Shown piece after piece: positions 12,615 to 23,873 of a stretch of DNA of 64,000 nt (position 1 is the stretch's first letter; each line of letters opens with the position of its first letter). The position numbers and the translations under genes were made by a program. The notes under the pieces are model-generated. The model did not search any database and was not told the DNA's origin. It saw only the letters and a program-made list of their open reading frames with translations. This stretch comes from Membranipora membranacea (taxonomy: Eukaryota; Bryozoa; Gymnolaemata; Cheilostomatida; Membraniporidae): assembly GCA_914767715.1 (NCBI GenBank), contig OU612071.1, forward strand, positions 14,183,493 through 14,247,492. The letters are read 5' to 3'.

Positions 12615-12840
12615 GGAGTTAGGGCCGTAGCTTAGAAAAAAATATAGGGGAGGCGAAAATCCAAGGCAAGTCGGAAGCATCACCAGTAGAGGTGCTGTAT
12701 ACTCCTCCCAAAGAAACTTAAAGCATATGATTAGCAAATGGAAATCACAGAGGAGCTGATTCTGAAATGGATTATCCAATGTGATTTGAGGCCGCTGTAT
12801 TTAGCTTTCTAGGGGAGGCGTTGTCCTAGGTGTGTTAGCT
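12615..12840 (+). mobile_element. MITE family 2 copy (GGGCCGTAG type)
   Basis: Starts at a GGGCCGTAGCTTAG end, followed by the AGGGGAGGC block, and closes with the conserved TTTCTAGGGGAGGCG block. The interior (AATTAGCAAATGGAA-like, GAGCTGATTCTG) is shared with copies at 44.7, 46.1, 47.0, 47.8, 48.9 and 60.0 kb. It carries no coding sequence. Confidence 0.7.
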
Positions 12841-13614
12841 GTCTTCCCACAGGCTACTTTTTGTCGAGTGGAGAGGGGACAACTCATATAGCCAAAATTA
12901 AATGTGTTTTGCCCAAATGTGGAAATAAAACAGTAGTAGGAAACAATATTAAATTTTGATAGCCGTCTTTGCGTTTATCAACCTTAATTAGCTAGAGGCT
13001 TACATTTATCTGAATCTGGAGGTGTGACAAGCTGGTGGAGGGAGGCTAATCTTTATCTCCACCCTTCCACCACATAATAAAGCTTGTCAAGACAGGCTAC
13101 AGGTATGGTAGCTTGAAGCTGGATTTCGCAAGGAGAAGTTCATTCAAGAACCATTAACGCATTACACAAATATAGCCCATCGCAAATAATATAACAAGCC
13201 ATTTCTAAGTACGAGATTTAACCTGTATATGAAATTATAGATGTTTAAATGCATCAAAATAAAACAAAACAAAAACAACAACAGAATACATTTCATCAAT
13301 AACATTATAACATTTAGAAAATGAAGGTACACAGACTTTAGGATATAATGCATACATAAGGAAGGAAAAACAAACAACAAATGTAAAGGGAAGTCAAAAA
13401 CAATTCATGTTCATAATCTTACAATTGCACCATATAAGGTGCAAAGTATAACAAAGTTTGAGAGAGCAAGGACACCTTTGGACAGATTTAAACATGGATG
13501 TCCATGATGATGTTCAAAGAAGTGTTTTCCAGAGATTCGATCGCAGAAATACTCGTTCCGAGTCATTCGTAAAAACTATCAATCATAGAGTATATATGTT
13601 CCATTACAAAAGTT

Positions 13615-16600
13615 CTACATCACTACAGTCTGTGAGTTTTGGTCATGAGTTTTTATGTGTCTTTTAAGATGCTGAACCTGTGTAAACCTAGCATCACATT
13701 GAGTACATGCATAAGGTTTCTCACCAGTATGAGTTCTCATGTGGTACTGTAGAGGTTGAGCTGTTGTAAACTTAGCATCACACTGAGTACATGTATAAGG
13801 CTTCTCACCAGTATGAGTTCTCATGTGTGTCTGTAGATTATTAGACTTTGTAAACCTAGCATCACACTGAGTACATGCATATGGCTTCTCACCAGTATGA
13901 GTTCTCATGTGAGTCTGAAGATGGCCGGCTTGTGCAAAACTAGCATCACACTGAGTACATGCATAAGGCTTCTCACCTGTATGAGTTCTCATGTGGTACT
14001 GTAGAGGTTGAGCTAGTGCAAACCTAGCATCACACTGAGTACATGTATAAGGCTTCTCACCAGTATGAGTTCTCATGTGTGTCTGTAGATTATTAGACTT
14101 TGTAAACCTAGCATCACACATAGTACATGCATATGGCTTCTCACCAGTGTGAGTTCTCATGTGTGCCTGTAGAGGGCCAGCTTGTGCAAACCTAGCATCA
14201 CACTGATTGCATGCATAAGGTTTCTCACCAGTATGAGTTCTCATGTGGTACTGTAGAGATTGAGCTAGTGTAAACCTAGCATCACACTGAGTACATGCAT
14301 AAGGCTTCTCACCAGTATGAGTTCTAATGTGTCTCTGTAGATCCGAAGCACTTGCAAACCTAGCCTCACACATCTCACATGTATACTTGTACTTCTCATT
14401 GTGATACTTGCTGTGTTTAGTGAGCTCTTTCTGATAGACACATCTGAAGTCACATTTATCACATTTGATAAGACGAGGTTGATCAGCTGGCTGTACTGGA
14501 TGAAGGTCTTTATCCTCTGAACATTTGAAAAGATAAATATACAATGGTTGTTTTGATTGACATGTTGTGCAATATGTGGTTAAAAAAGCACATGGTCTCT
14601 TTTGAGGAAAATATGGGGTTTGCCAGATAAGATTTCAAAGTGAGTACAAGACTATTTCAATCAAAGGGACTACAGTTTCGAACTTCATTAATGGTAAAGA
14701 GCAGCTGTGGTAGATTTTCAATCACAGCTGAAAATTGAAACTAAAATTTCATAAATTCATGTATTATTAGTTGTCTTCCCATGTCATCACTTTAGTAACT
14801 TTTCTAATTTTATTTCTTATGTGGTGGATTTTCTACCACAGCTGAACATTCAAAAATAAATTCATGAATCATGAGTTGTCTTCCCCTTTCATCATGTTTA
14901 TAACTTTTCTAATTTTAATAATAATATGCTTTTAATAACTGGATTTAATTATTACAATCCATCTAAAATATTTCATCAGCCAGTATTATAATAATGCATT
15001 TAATAACTGATTTCAACTCTTACACACCCATCTAGAATGTTCCCTGTTTCCTGCTGTTGCATCAGCCAGTATCATATTACATTATGCTTTTATATAACTG
15101 AACATCAGAAGAGTCTAGTCAGTTAGTATCCAGTAGCTGAAGTAACAAGACCTTAATATTTTAACTAGTCTACAGATCACCAATAAAGTGCCTTACAACT
15201 TAACCAACTGAAGTAAGTTTCTTGAGTTCTGCCTGCTGGCAGACCTCCCTGCGTTGACATAATGTTGCCTTGTTTGTACTCTGTTGTTAGACTGTAGCCT
15301 CCCTTGGGTAGTAGGTAGAGGCCAAGTGAAAACCCCCATTGACCTGATTGCCAGTCCAGTTCCAGTTCCCGTTCAGTTCAATCCAGTCCAGTTCCAGTCC
15401 AGCCCAGTCAAGTTTTCTCGCAAAGATAGTTGTAAACCCAGAGCCATTCCCTTCCCCCATGTGGTTATTTATTTTATCTATACCCCTTCCCTCCCATTGA
15501 TTATATTGTCCAACCCTCTTCCCCTGGCCCGTTTGCTTCCTTTTGTCTCGCCCGATGAATAAGTAGTAATAAAAGTTTGTCCATATTCCTTCCCTCCCCA
15601 ATTTATTTTGCCTGATAAATATGTTAATAGTTTGTCCATATCCCTTCCCTCCCAAATTAATCTTGCCAGATAAATAAGCCTACTATCTTTGTCCACATAT
15701 CCCCCCCCCCCCCCAAAGCCAGGTCAATTATATTCCCAGCCCAGATAGAGTCGTCGTACTCGTTACCCCCCCTCAGTTAGAGCTGTCGTACTCGGTATAT
15801 TCCAGGCAGATAGAGTCGGCGTACTCGTTTTAGAGAGTCAGCGTACTCAGTATAAATAGGCAATGGGCGTGGTTGCAGTGGCGGGTATCGCCGCCTTAGG
15901 GTAACCCCCTCAAAATCCTCTACACTTACAAGCTGTCTATGGAATTTTCCATGGAAAATTTCAAAATTTAGTATCACATGACCAGTTAGTATTTTGCAGC
16001 TGAGGTAACAACACCTAATATTGTAAACTAGTATACACTATACAGATAACCAATAAAGTGCCTTACTGAACTCAACCCACTGAAGTAAGTTCGTGAGTTC
16101 TGCCTGCTGACCAGACCTCCCTGCCTTGACATAATGTTGCTTTGTTTGTACTCTGTTGTTAGACTGTAGCCTCACTTGGGGAGTAGGTAGGGGCTAAGTG
16201 AAAATCCCCACTGTACCACTGCAACCATTGACCTGATTCCCAGTCCAGTTCCTCCCAGCTATCTTGCAAAGATAGTTGTAACTCAGAGCCATTCCCTCCC
16301 TCCCTCCCCCTATTTGATTATTTATTTTATCTATACCCCTTCCCTTCCATTTGTCTCGCCGGACAAAGATTCCCAGTCCAGTTATTCTCCCAGCTATCTT
16401 GCAAATAATATAGTTGTAACTAAGAGCCATTCCCTTCCACCCCATTTTTTAATTTATCTATACTATACTATCTTCCCTTCCATTTGTCTCACCGGACAAA
16501 TAAGGTAATATTCGTCCAAATCCCTTCCCCCCAATTTGTCTTGCAAGATAAAGAGGGTTACTACTTTGTCTATATCCCTCCCCTCCTCTGCCATTTGTCT

Positions 16601-19600
16601 TGCCAGATAAATAAGGCTACCATCTTTGAACTCGTTACCTTCCCCCTCAGATAGAGTCGGCGTACTTTGGTATATTTACAGGCAGATAGTCGGCGTACTC
16701 GATACATTTCCACTTGGACCCCTCCTGTTTATCATGTTTATTAACGATCTGATGGAGCTCAAAAATTGTTATCTATATGCTGATGACTGCCTACTAGTCA
16801 CCAGTGGGGAAAACCCAGACATTTCCACAAAACTTATGGAAAAAAGCATTCATCAAGCATCCAGTTGGTACAGTGAAAATTGCCTTGTTCTAAACAGCGG
16901 TAAAACGGATGTCATGACCATTTCTAATAAACGTAACATCACACCTCCGGAACTAAAATTTAACAATCTCGTTTTCAAACAATCTGACAAAATTAAGTAC
17001 TTAGGTGTGATTCTTGATAACAATTGAATTTTAAATCTCATACCAGTAAAATTAAACAAAAACTTTATCCAATAGTCACCAACTTTCAACGTAATAGAAA
17101 ATTCCTGACACCTAAATTAGCTAAGCTTTGGTACATTGGACTTATACGTTCTAATCTGGAATACAGCTCTCCTGTTTTATTTACGACTATGTCAAAAAAG
17201 AAATTTCAAAAATTGAGAATAGATGTTTGAAAATTATAGACTATAACAGTTCTAAAGATAATACTCGAAAGACCTACAACATCCCTGTGTTAACGTTGCG
17301 TTTCGAATATTTGTATCTGCTGACGTTTTATAAAATTGTTAATAGTTTAGTCCCAATAATTGATACCAATCTGCTCCCCGAGAAATTAACTAGAGAAACT
17401 CGGCTTGCTAAAAGTTCTGGGTTTAGACTATCCAAGGAAAATTTTAGATTTGCTTTAGCTAATTTCGGTGCTCAGAAGTTTAACGAATTACCCAATCATG
17501 TTAAGCTGAGTCAATCCCTTGCTACATTCGAAAATGCCACTCGGAGCCACGTCCTCAAACTTCTCAATTAATGAGTCAGTTCTTATCATTTCATTTTAGC
17601 CTGCTGCTACATTGTTCTAACTTTTCTTTTCCTAGCTATTGTGTATTAACTTGTGTAATGTTTGAGATCTCTGAGATCTAAAGAGATTTGAGATCTAAAG
17701 AGAATTACATTTGAGATCTAAAGAGAAGTTCAGTTCATTCAAATCTTTACTTTTCAACCATATATTATCGACTTGACCAACATCATTGATGATATTATTT
17801 CCCTTCTGTTTCTCTTTTTTTGTTTTCAAAAAAATTGTTTTCTGGCACTGAGTGCAAAACATTTCGAATGAGATGACTTTGGATGCCATTAAAAAGTATA
17901 TATATATATATGTTTTACTGCTAATTAATGCCTGCGTGTACTTTGTAATTTTACCTGTCATTGTTCTTGATTTTTAGTTACATGTCTTTTTAATTCTACA
18001 CCATATTTTTATCAATTTTTCTGTTTTCTTGGTACAAGTCCTAAGGACTTATTCTTCTCCAGAATAAACATGGAATATATATATAGAGTCGGTGTACTCG
18101 TTTTAGAGAGTCGGCGTACTCAGCATAAATAGGCAATGTGCGTGGTTGCAGTGGCGGGTATCGCCGCCTTAGGGAAACCCCCTCAAACTCCTCTACACAG
18201 CTTCCATCATAAGGTGAGCGATGGTATCAACAGGGTTATCCAATGAGTGAAGAATCTGGTATTTCAAAATTAGACGATTATGATTCATGCTAGTAAAAGA
18301 GATGTTCCTATTAATTAATTTGATTTTGGTTATATTTTCTTCCGCTCACCTGGTTTCTCATTGTGCCATCTCATATGTCTCTTTATAGTCCACTTATTAA
18401 CAAACTTTGCTTTACAGATATCACAGTCATAGAACACAGTGCCCTCCGGTACCATTGACTCTTTAGGTTTGGCTGTTGAGAGAAAAAGAAGTAAGTATGG
18501 GCTTTGTTGCCTATACTGCAAATATTGTAGATGTTGTAACGCAAATGGCTTAGTTTGACAGAGTAGCAACCTAAATCATGACACTCAAACTTGATCACTA
18601 ACTAAGTTTACTACCCGTAGAATATTGGTTGAAAATTTAGTCATTACCATAAGCTACCATAAGCACAAGTTTAGTAAGATCACAGATCAATTACACACAA
18701 ACCTGGTATAATAGAAGCAGAAAAATTGTCTTTGCTTATACCGAGATCAGCAGCATAATCATCTCCATACCAAACCAATAACTCATGTCCTGCAAAAAGA
18801 AATATATAAAAAAAGATAGACTCCTCTCATGAATATAATGGGTATACAAGAGAGCACTCTTTAAACAAGCGTTGTAGACGAAGAACTAAAAAAAGGGAAT
18901 GAAATTCGAAAATAATAGTTGGTCAGTACACAACTTCAGTTGGAACAAAGAGTAAAAGGAATCAACTCTAACCTCTAACTCCTTGGTTGGAATAAAAAAA
19001 AGATTTGCGGGCTAACCCAATCTAATGTTAAGCGTACACCTTCAATTTGGCACAACATCAATATTGAACGTCACCAAACTTTCATATCCTTGAGAAGCAC
19101 ATTTATAGCGAGAACAAAATCCCAATCTTAACAACTTATTACAGTATCTAATGCTGCACCACATCTGTATTATGCGGGATCAGATTTTCGGCTCTATCAA
19201 GTACCTGTAAATCTATGAGGAGCATTTTAATACTTAGCACATAAGTATCTGACCTCATGTTCAAAAATTATGCAGAAATGTGTTCAACCAACCTTTCCCA
19301 ATTTCTCTCAGAGCTTTATAGTAGATCTGTCCTCGGTACTGAAACGCTTCACAGTTTTGTTCTTGTTTAGTTCTGGCACAGTTTACATAACGTAACCAGT
19401 TAGACTGTTTCTCGTCTTGACCATCGATGTAGAATGGGTCAGTCTTATCTGTCACCTTAAAACATCAATAGGAAAATTTAAAAAGGTAATCTAGTATGTT
19501 GTGAGCCTTCAACATGAATAGGAACATCACCTAGCATCAATTTTATTTTAAATCTAGCCAGGATTGTCATCATCATGTCAGAATTACAATTTTTCGTCAT

Positions 19601-22600
19601 CAGTACCGTCCAAGGTAGTTACATTTGAAATGATTAACATGCTTAATTATGCAAGCACAAGACTCCAAGGTAAATGCAGCTATAGTGTAATTTTAACTGA
19701 TGCTGGGGTGGCATTAGTGAATTAGTTAATGAGCAGAACTTACCAGCCAGCCGTAACCAGACACTTGGTCCTGTTTTATATCTTTGACAGGTTGTTTGAC
19801 TCCATCATACGGACCGAATCTGGTAAACTGAGGAATCTTTACATCAGTCCAAACTCCTTTTCCCGCATCCTTGATCTTTGATTTAGACAGTGAGAGACCT
19901 GTGGGGAGGGTTTTACCGGCTCTGTCTTCTACACCCAATGTGACCTTTAAAAAATATAAAGAAAAAGAATTTATAAAGGACCTTAGATACTGCAATCAAT
20001 TCAGTTGTATAACAACTCTTGTGAGAGGAATTTCACTCAATATAGTCAAAGTAATGAAATGATTCAAACTTCCTAAGATGTGCTAACACATCATTGATAA
20101 TTAAACATCTCCAACACGGCAAAAATCACTCCTGACACGCAAAATGGTCAAGTGGCGAAAGACAAAACTGATTGTGTATGGTGAAATACCTGATCAATTT
20201 ATCCATACCTGAGTATCAGTCATTGGTTTGAGAGGATGAAGAAGGCAATTATCTACAAACTCCAGCTGACACTCCTCACAATCTATAATAGTATGAATCT
20301 GAATTATAATTGACTTAAACTAGTCCAAACTTCGGACGTTATGCCAATATCTGTCTAAAACTGGCAAAAACCAACCACTTGAGTTAGATGACAAATTTTA
20401 ATCTTAAACGAGAGTGAAACATGATTGATTGAGGCCAAGGAGTGGTTTCAATGAAAATGAGACGAAATTGTTTTCAGCACAAACTTATGCCAATTGAAAC
20501 CGAGGCAGGATATGGGATCTAGTAATCCAGAGAATCAAAATGAACCATGCCAGGTGTGATTATAATTTCTCTACTAGGCGATTCCCGACAATTCTACATA
20601 GGATATAACTTTTAAGGACAATTTCCGTATTCCAGATCAATACTCACATATAAATGAATCATCAGTCTCGACATCGTCTTCTTTATAACTCTGAACAGAA
20701 GCAGCACATTTCCTACGAGGTAACATCTTCTTATGGTCAAACAGCATCTTTATATTATTATGTGCAAATCTGACTGGAGAACGTTTGGATCTAGCTTTCT
20801 TCACACCTGATAAAAATATAAGACAGCAACAGCTATAATTTTCCATCAACTGCAACAATGGAAATAACTATGATATAAGAAACTAAATAAATAAGTTAGC
20901 AAATTTTGCAACTTATTTATTTGTGCAGACCAGAAATAGATCATTAAACACAATTGAACAATGTAGAATGTTCGTTTTTGTCTCAACAGGGAGTTTGACA
21001 TATTTTAGTGGAGTTATCTTCTTAATCTCAGGGAGAAGACAACTATTTCTAATATTTCTATTATTTTTAAGTTTCTGCTATAATACTAAATGTCTGGAAA
21101 TATTGTTTGTAGTGGTTGAAGCATCTAGACATATTATGTGTTAACATAACCGGGTCATTCTACATGAAGTGATGGAAAGTAAAGAAGAAAGTGGGTATTT
21201 GTAATAATAATAAGGAGTATTAATGTTTTTTAATCCACCACGACAGCATCCCGCAAATTTGTCCAGCTGAGATTTTTAAGTTGTTAGTCTAACCTAAAAG
21301 AAGGTAACTACACAAACTTGCCGTCTTACCTTTTCTTGACTTTGCAGGTTTAACCTCTTCCTCAGAGAAATTATCTTTGTCCGACTCTTTCTCATCTGAG
21401 GACCACTCAAAGTCTTTAGGGTCGTAATCATCATCAGCTAAGGTGCCGTCAAACTGTACTCTATTAGCAAACTCCTCAAAACTATCATTGAACCCTGTCG
21501 ATTTTTGCTGCAAACAGTGTAAAAGAGCATTCATAGTCCATTAAAGTTTGAGCCCCAGCCTCTTTCACTCAATCCCTCAGCCCCCCCCCCCCAAATTTAA
21601 GCTGGGACACAGTGGATGTGGGGGATTTTTTCGGAATACTAGATCCAAAAGACTAATTACTGATGTTTCAGGTTCGATTTTCATAGACAGTTATCAGACA
21701 GAAATTGTTTTCTGTAGATGGATTTGACCGCTATTTTCTTCATTATAATAATATGTTGTTTGTGATTAAGTGTCATTCATCATATGTGCAAGGAGAATTC
21801 TATTCTTCCTGATCTGTGTCACCAATAAACAATGAGAAATCTGAGATGATTTACAAAGGCGCTCACCTTAATAGTGCTGACTGGTTGCTGAGCGATCTGT
21901 TTCTCAATCTGAAGTTTGACTGGTGGAGGCTGGAACCTCTGGACTTGTTTTCTTTCTACAAATAGTTGAAGGTAGAGTCTTTTATATATTACAGCAAATT
22001 GCTTATAATGGGCTTGTCCCAATTTTCTTATATATACTAGTCAAATCTCTCTATGTAATGACAATGGATTAGTGAACACTGGCAGTTTATCTAACATTTA
22101 GAAGTCGAAGATGAGTTCTTTTATTGTAACAATAAACATAAGATATCAGACACAAGCATTCATTACGGTAAGCCAAAGCTGCCAGACGATGGACAAGTTG
22201 AAAAAAATGAAAATATCTTTAATTCATGCCATCGCTGTCCATCTGTGATTCAGAAACTGTGTCAGAAAGGTTAGTAAAACCTCATAGGTACCTCTGGCTG
22301 GTCTTTTCTTTGGAGTACTTTTTCGTGTCTCATCGTTCGTTGGCTTTTTCTTATTTTTCACCAGTTTTATTGTCCTCTTACCACCAGCCGCAGCTGTTTG
22401 TGACTGATCATTACCAGGTTGAGGTTTAGCAGATTGGCTTGAGCGATTTTTGAATGATGGCTCTGTCACTGGTAACCCTGTAAAACAGAACATTGCAAGA
22501 ATCAAATAATAAGCTCTTAGTTTTCTTTCAGAATAAATTTGATTACAATTGAGCACAAATTGCACAACGGTAAGTATAAATTACGAATGCTATCTATCTT

Positions 22601-22947
22601 TCAACTTGAATGGTATCATTGCCCAACAACAGGGTAATTGCTACGCTAAATCACCTCTGTTACCACCCTAACAATAGCCTGGGATTCAGGCCAACTATGG
22701 GGCCTTGTATGTATGATGCACATTAGTTGTGTTGGATACTGTGTTATCTTCTTGTGTATCACTAATGTGCATTTCTGATAAGACCTGTCACCACAAATTT
22801 ATTATTATACATTGCCTTACCTATTGACTTCATAAATTCATGATTTCTGATGAGATTCTCGTTTCTAGTTCTCTCATAGCTGCTCATACACTTCAGCTGA
22901 TCTGATGTGAAGTGGAGACTCAAATCTACATCCATATCCGCAGCCAT
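13615..22947 (-). CDS. PRDM9: PRDM9-like histone H3 methyltransferase with KRAB-like, PR/SET and C2H2 zinc-finger array
   Basis: In vertebrates PRDM9 trimethylates H3K4/K36 in meiotic nuclei and places recombination hotspots. Eleven exons: 22821..22947, 22292..22477, 21867..21955, 21330..21507, 20648..20806, 20209..20282, 19744..19944, 19293..19455, 18703..18789, 18350..18472, 13615..14516. All have GT-AG borders and matching phases, giving 762 residues. Order: KRAB-like (about 6-50, LSLHFTSDQLKCMSSYERTR); acidic region with DFEWSSDE; SSXRD-like basic segment (about 195-245) leading into DDSFIYCEEC; zinc knuckle C248, C251, C259, H262; PR/SET (about 247-425) with GKGVW, NWLRYVNCAR, ELLVWYGDDY. 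Tyrosines Y317, Y384 and Y400 align with human Y276, Y341 and Y357. Then one isolated C2H2 finger (YDCDICKAKF) and ten fingers in the last exon. The ATG at 22947 lies just before the KRAB-like segment; an upstream 5'UTR exon is possible (AG at its 5' side). I infer orthology from domain order and intron-separated modules. Confidence 0.92.
13640..14465 (-). repeat. C2H2 zinc-finger minisatellite of the PRDM9-like gene
   Basis: Ten fingers, the last nine at an 84-bp period joined by HTGEKPY-type linkers. The first two are divergent (CDKCDFRC, CEMCEARF); the other eight are nearly identical except at helix positions -1, 2, 3 and 6. Helix cores in protein order are SASDLQR, LAQSLQY, QAGPLQA, KSNNLQT, LAQPLQY, QAGHLQT, KSNNLQT, TAQPLQY, QVQHLKR. 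The order LAQ / QAG / KSNN is repeated, so a three-finger (252-bp) block was duplicated. Confidence 0.9.
14705..15110. repeat. Tandem repeats in intron 10
   Basis: Two units of about 112 bp (from 14708 and 14820, sharing CACAGCTGAA, AGTTGTCTTCCC, AACTTTTCTAATTTTA). These are followed by three shorter units with TAATAACTG and CATCAGCCAGTAT blocks. Non-coding. Confidence 0.6.
15115..16700. repeat. LTR-like repeat complex with TATA and AATAAA motifs
   Basis: A segment of about 350 bp occurs twice as direct copies (about 15115..15480 and 15985..16330), sharing CAATAAAGTGCCTTAC, GAGTTCTGCCTGCTG and TTGTTAGACTGTAGCCTC. Between and after them are short pyrimidine-rich units (TCCATATCCCTTCCCTCCC, TTGCCAGATAAATAAG). 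A TATAAATAGGCAATG box lies at 15850, about 200 bp before the second AATAAA, an arrangement like U3-R of an LTR. The TATA-proximal block recurs at 18120..18197 beyond the LINE. No gag or pol gene is seen. The LTR nature is inference. Confidence 0.55.
16700..18084 (+). mobile_element. 5'-truncated non-LTR retrotransposon (CR1/Jockey-like)
   Basis: Reverse transcriptase remnant in three pieces separated by a stop or frameshift (to 17027, 17030..17230, 17230..17571). It includes GPLLFIMFINDL and the catalytic YADD motif (LYADDCLLV), then KYLGVILD and C-terminal RT/thumb sequence. The element is truncated before the RT fingers and ends near an AT repeat at 18075. Both sides carry the same host repeat (GTCGGCGTACTCG), so it inserted into the LTR-like repeat. 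Confidence 0.8.
18085..18200. repeat. Right part of the LTR-like repeat interrupted by the LINE
   Basis: GAGTCGGCGTACTCAGCAT, AAATAGGCAATG and CCGCCTTAGGGAAACCCCCT match 15820..15925 closely. Here the TATA box is altered (CATAAATAGG). Confidence 0.65.
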
Positions 22948-23164
22948 CCTACAAAGGAAAAATTCATACATGAGCGTCAGAAAAGTGATAACTAAGATCT
23001 TTGTGACGGTGCTCACAGTCACATCTTTCAGGACAAGAAAAGAATGGGCACATCATCAGACGGCTCTCAGTTTAGTTAGAGCAATGATGGGCCTGCCCTA
23101 TATATTATTATAATAAAAAAAACTCACGTCAATTTATAGTATCGATACCCTGTGATACTGTGTG

Positions 23165-23400
23165 AAAAACCATAGGCCTAATGCTACTTGGTTTTTTTTC
23201 GGTATCAGTAGGCTAGGGGTCTACGGACTGGATCCTGATGGGGCACAGGAGCATTTGAGCTCGGGTGCTCTTCCTGACACCACCGTGATCCTCCATAATC
23301 GAACACGGGACCTCTCGACTGAAATACCCGTCCCATACCTTACCCATGTCATTACACCACGCGTGCCACTCCCTATATATATTATTATTATATATTAGCA
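23165..23400 (-). mobile_element. tRNA-headed SINE
   Basis: On the minus strand the head reads TGGTGTAATGACATGGG (A-box-like), followed about 40 nt later by GTGTTCGATTATGG (degenerate B box). The body extends to about 23165. It lies in the part of the 5' flank found only in duplication copy B. Confidence 0.55.
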
Positions 23401-23812
23401 TTATATTATTAATATAAGCAGAATAAAAATGTATAATATGCAAGTAGCATACTCAAATATTGTAACAGAATGATATAATTGTTCTCTATCGGTAATTTAT
23501 TGAATGATTGATGCAAAACTGGACAACTAGTATATATGTCCAGTATTGAACACCAAAAACCAAGCCTGCTGTTGCCAATGAGGTGACTGTGACGTGAGAG
23601 AAGGAAGGCTGAGCTACTCACTGTGATATATTTTAGGGTAAGTTTAGTTTACTCTAGCCTAGCTAGCTAAAAGTAGCTTACTCCGAGTCAATTATAATAA
23701 TTATTATGTTGATTGTAGCGTGGACTGTACTGTTGTAGGAGGACAAGTAGTCAATCTGCCTGCTACTACTGCTCTACTGTAACTGAGTTTAGTTAAGTTA
23801 AGTGGGTTTAGT

Positions 23813-23873
23813 AAGCAAGTTTAGTAAGTCAGTATGTTACTCAGTGTGTTTGTTACTAAACTTGCTTCTAAGA
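23813..23873. repeat. Short inverted repeat
   Basis: AGCAAGTTTAGTAA is followed about 30 nt later by its complement TTACTAAACTTGCT, in a region rich in GTTTAGT words. It lies about 0.9 kb upstream of the PRDM9-like start. No function is assigned. Confidence 0.5.

Noticed and set aside
13640-14465. Regular 84-bp repeats resembling a CRISPR or plain minisatellite
   Set aside because: The period is exactly 28 codons, and the frame encodes C2H2 fingers with HTGEKPY-type linkers; it is a coding array.
15287-15696. Minus-strand ORFs of 72-122 residues
   Set aside because: They lie wholly in the pyrimidine-rich tandem repeats and the protein is a repetitive shadow of them.
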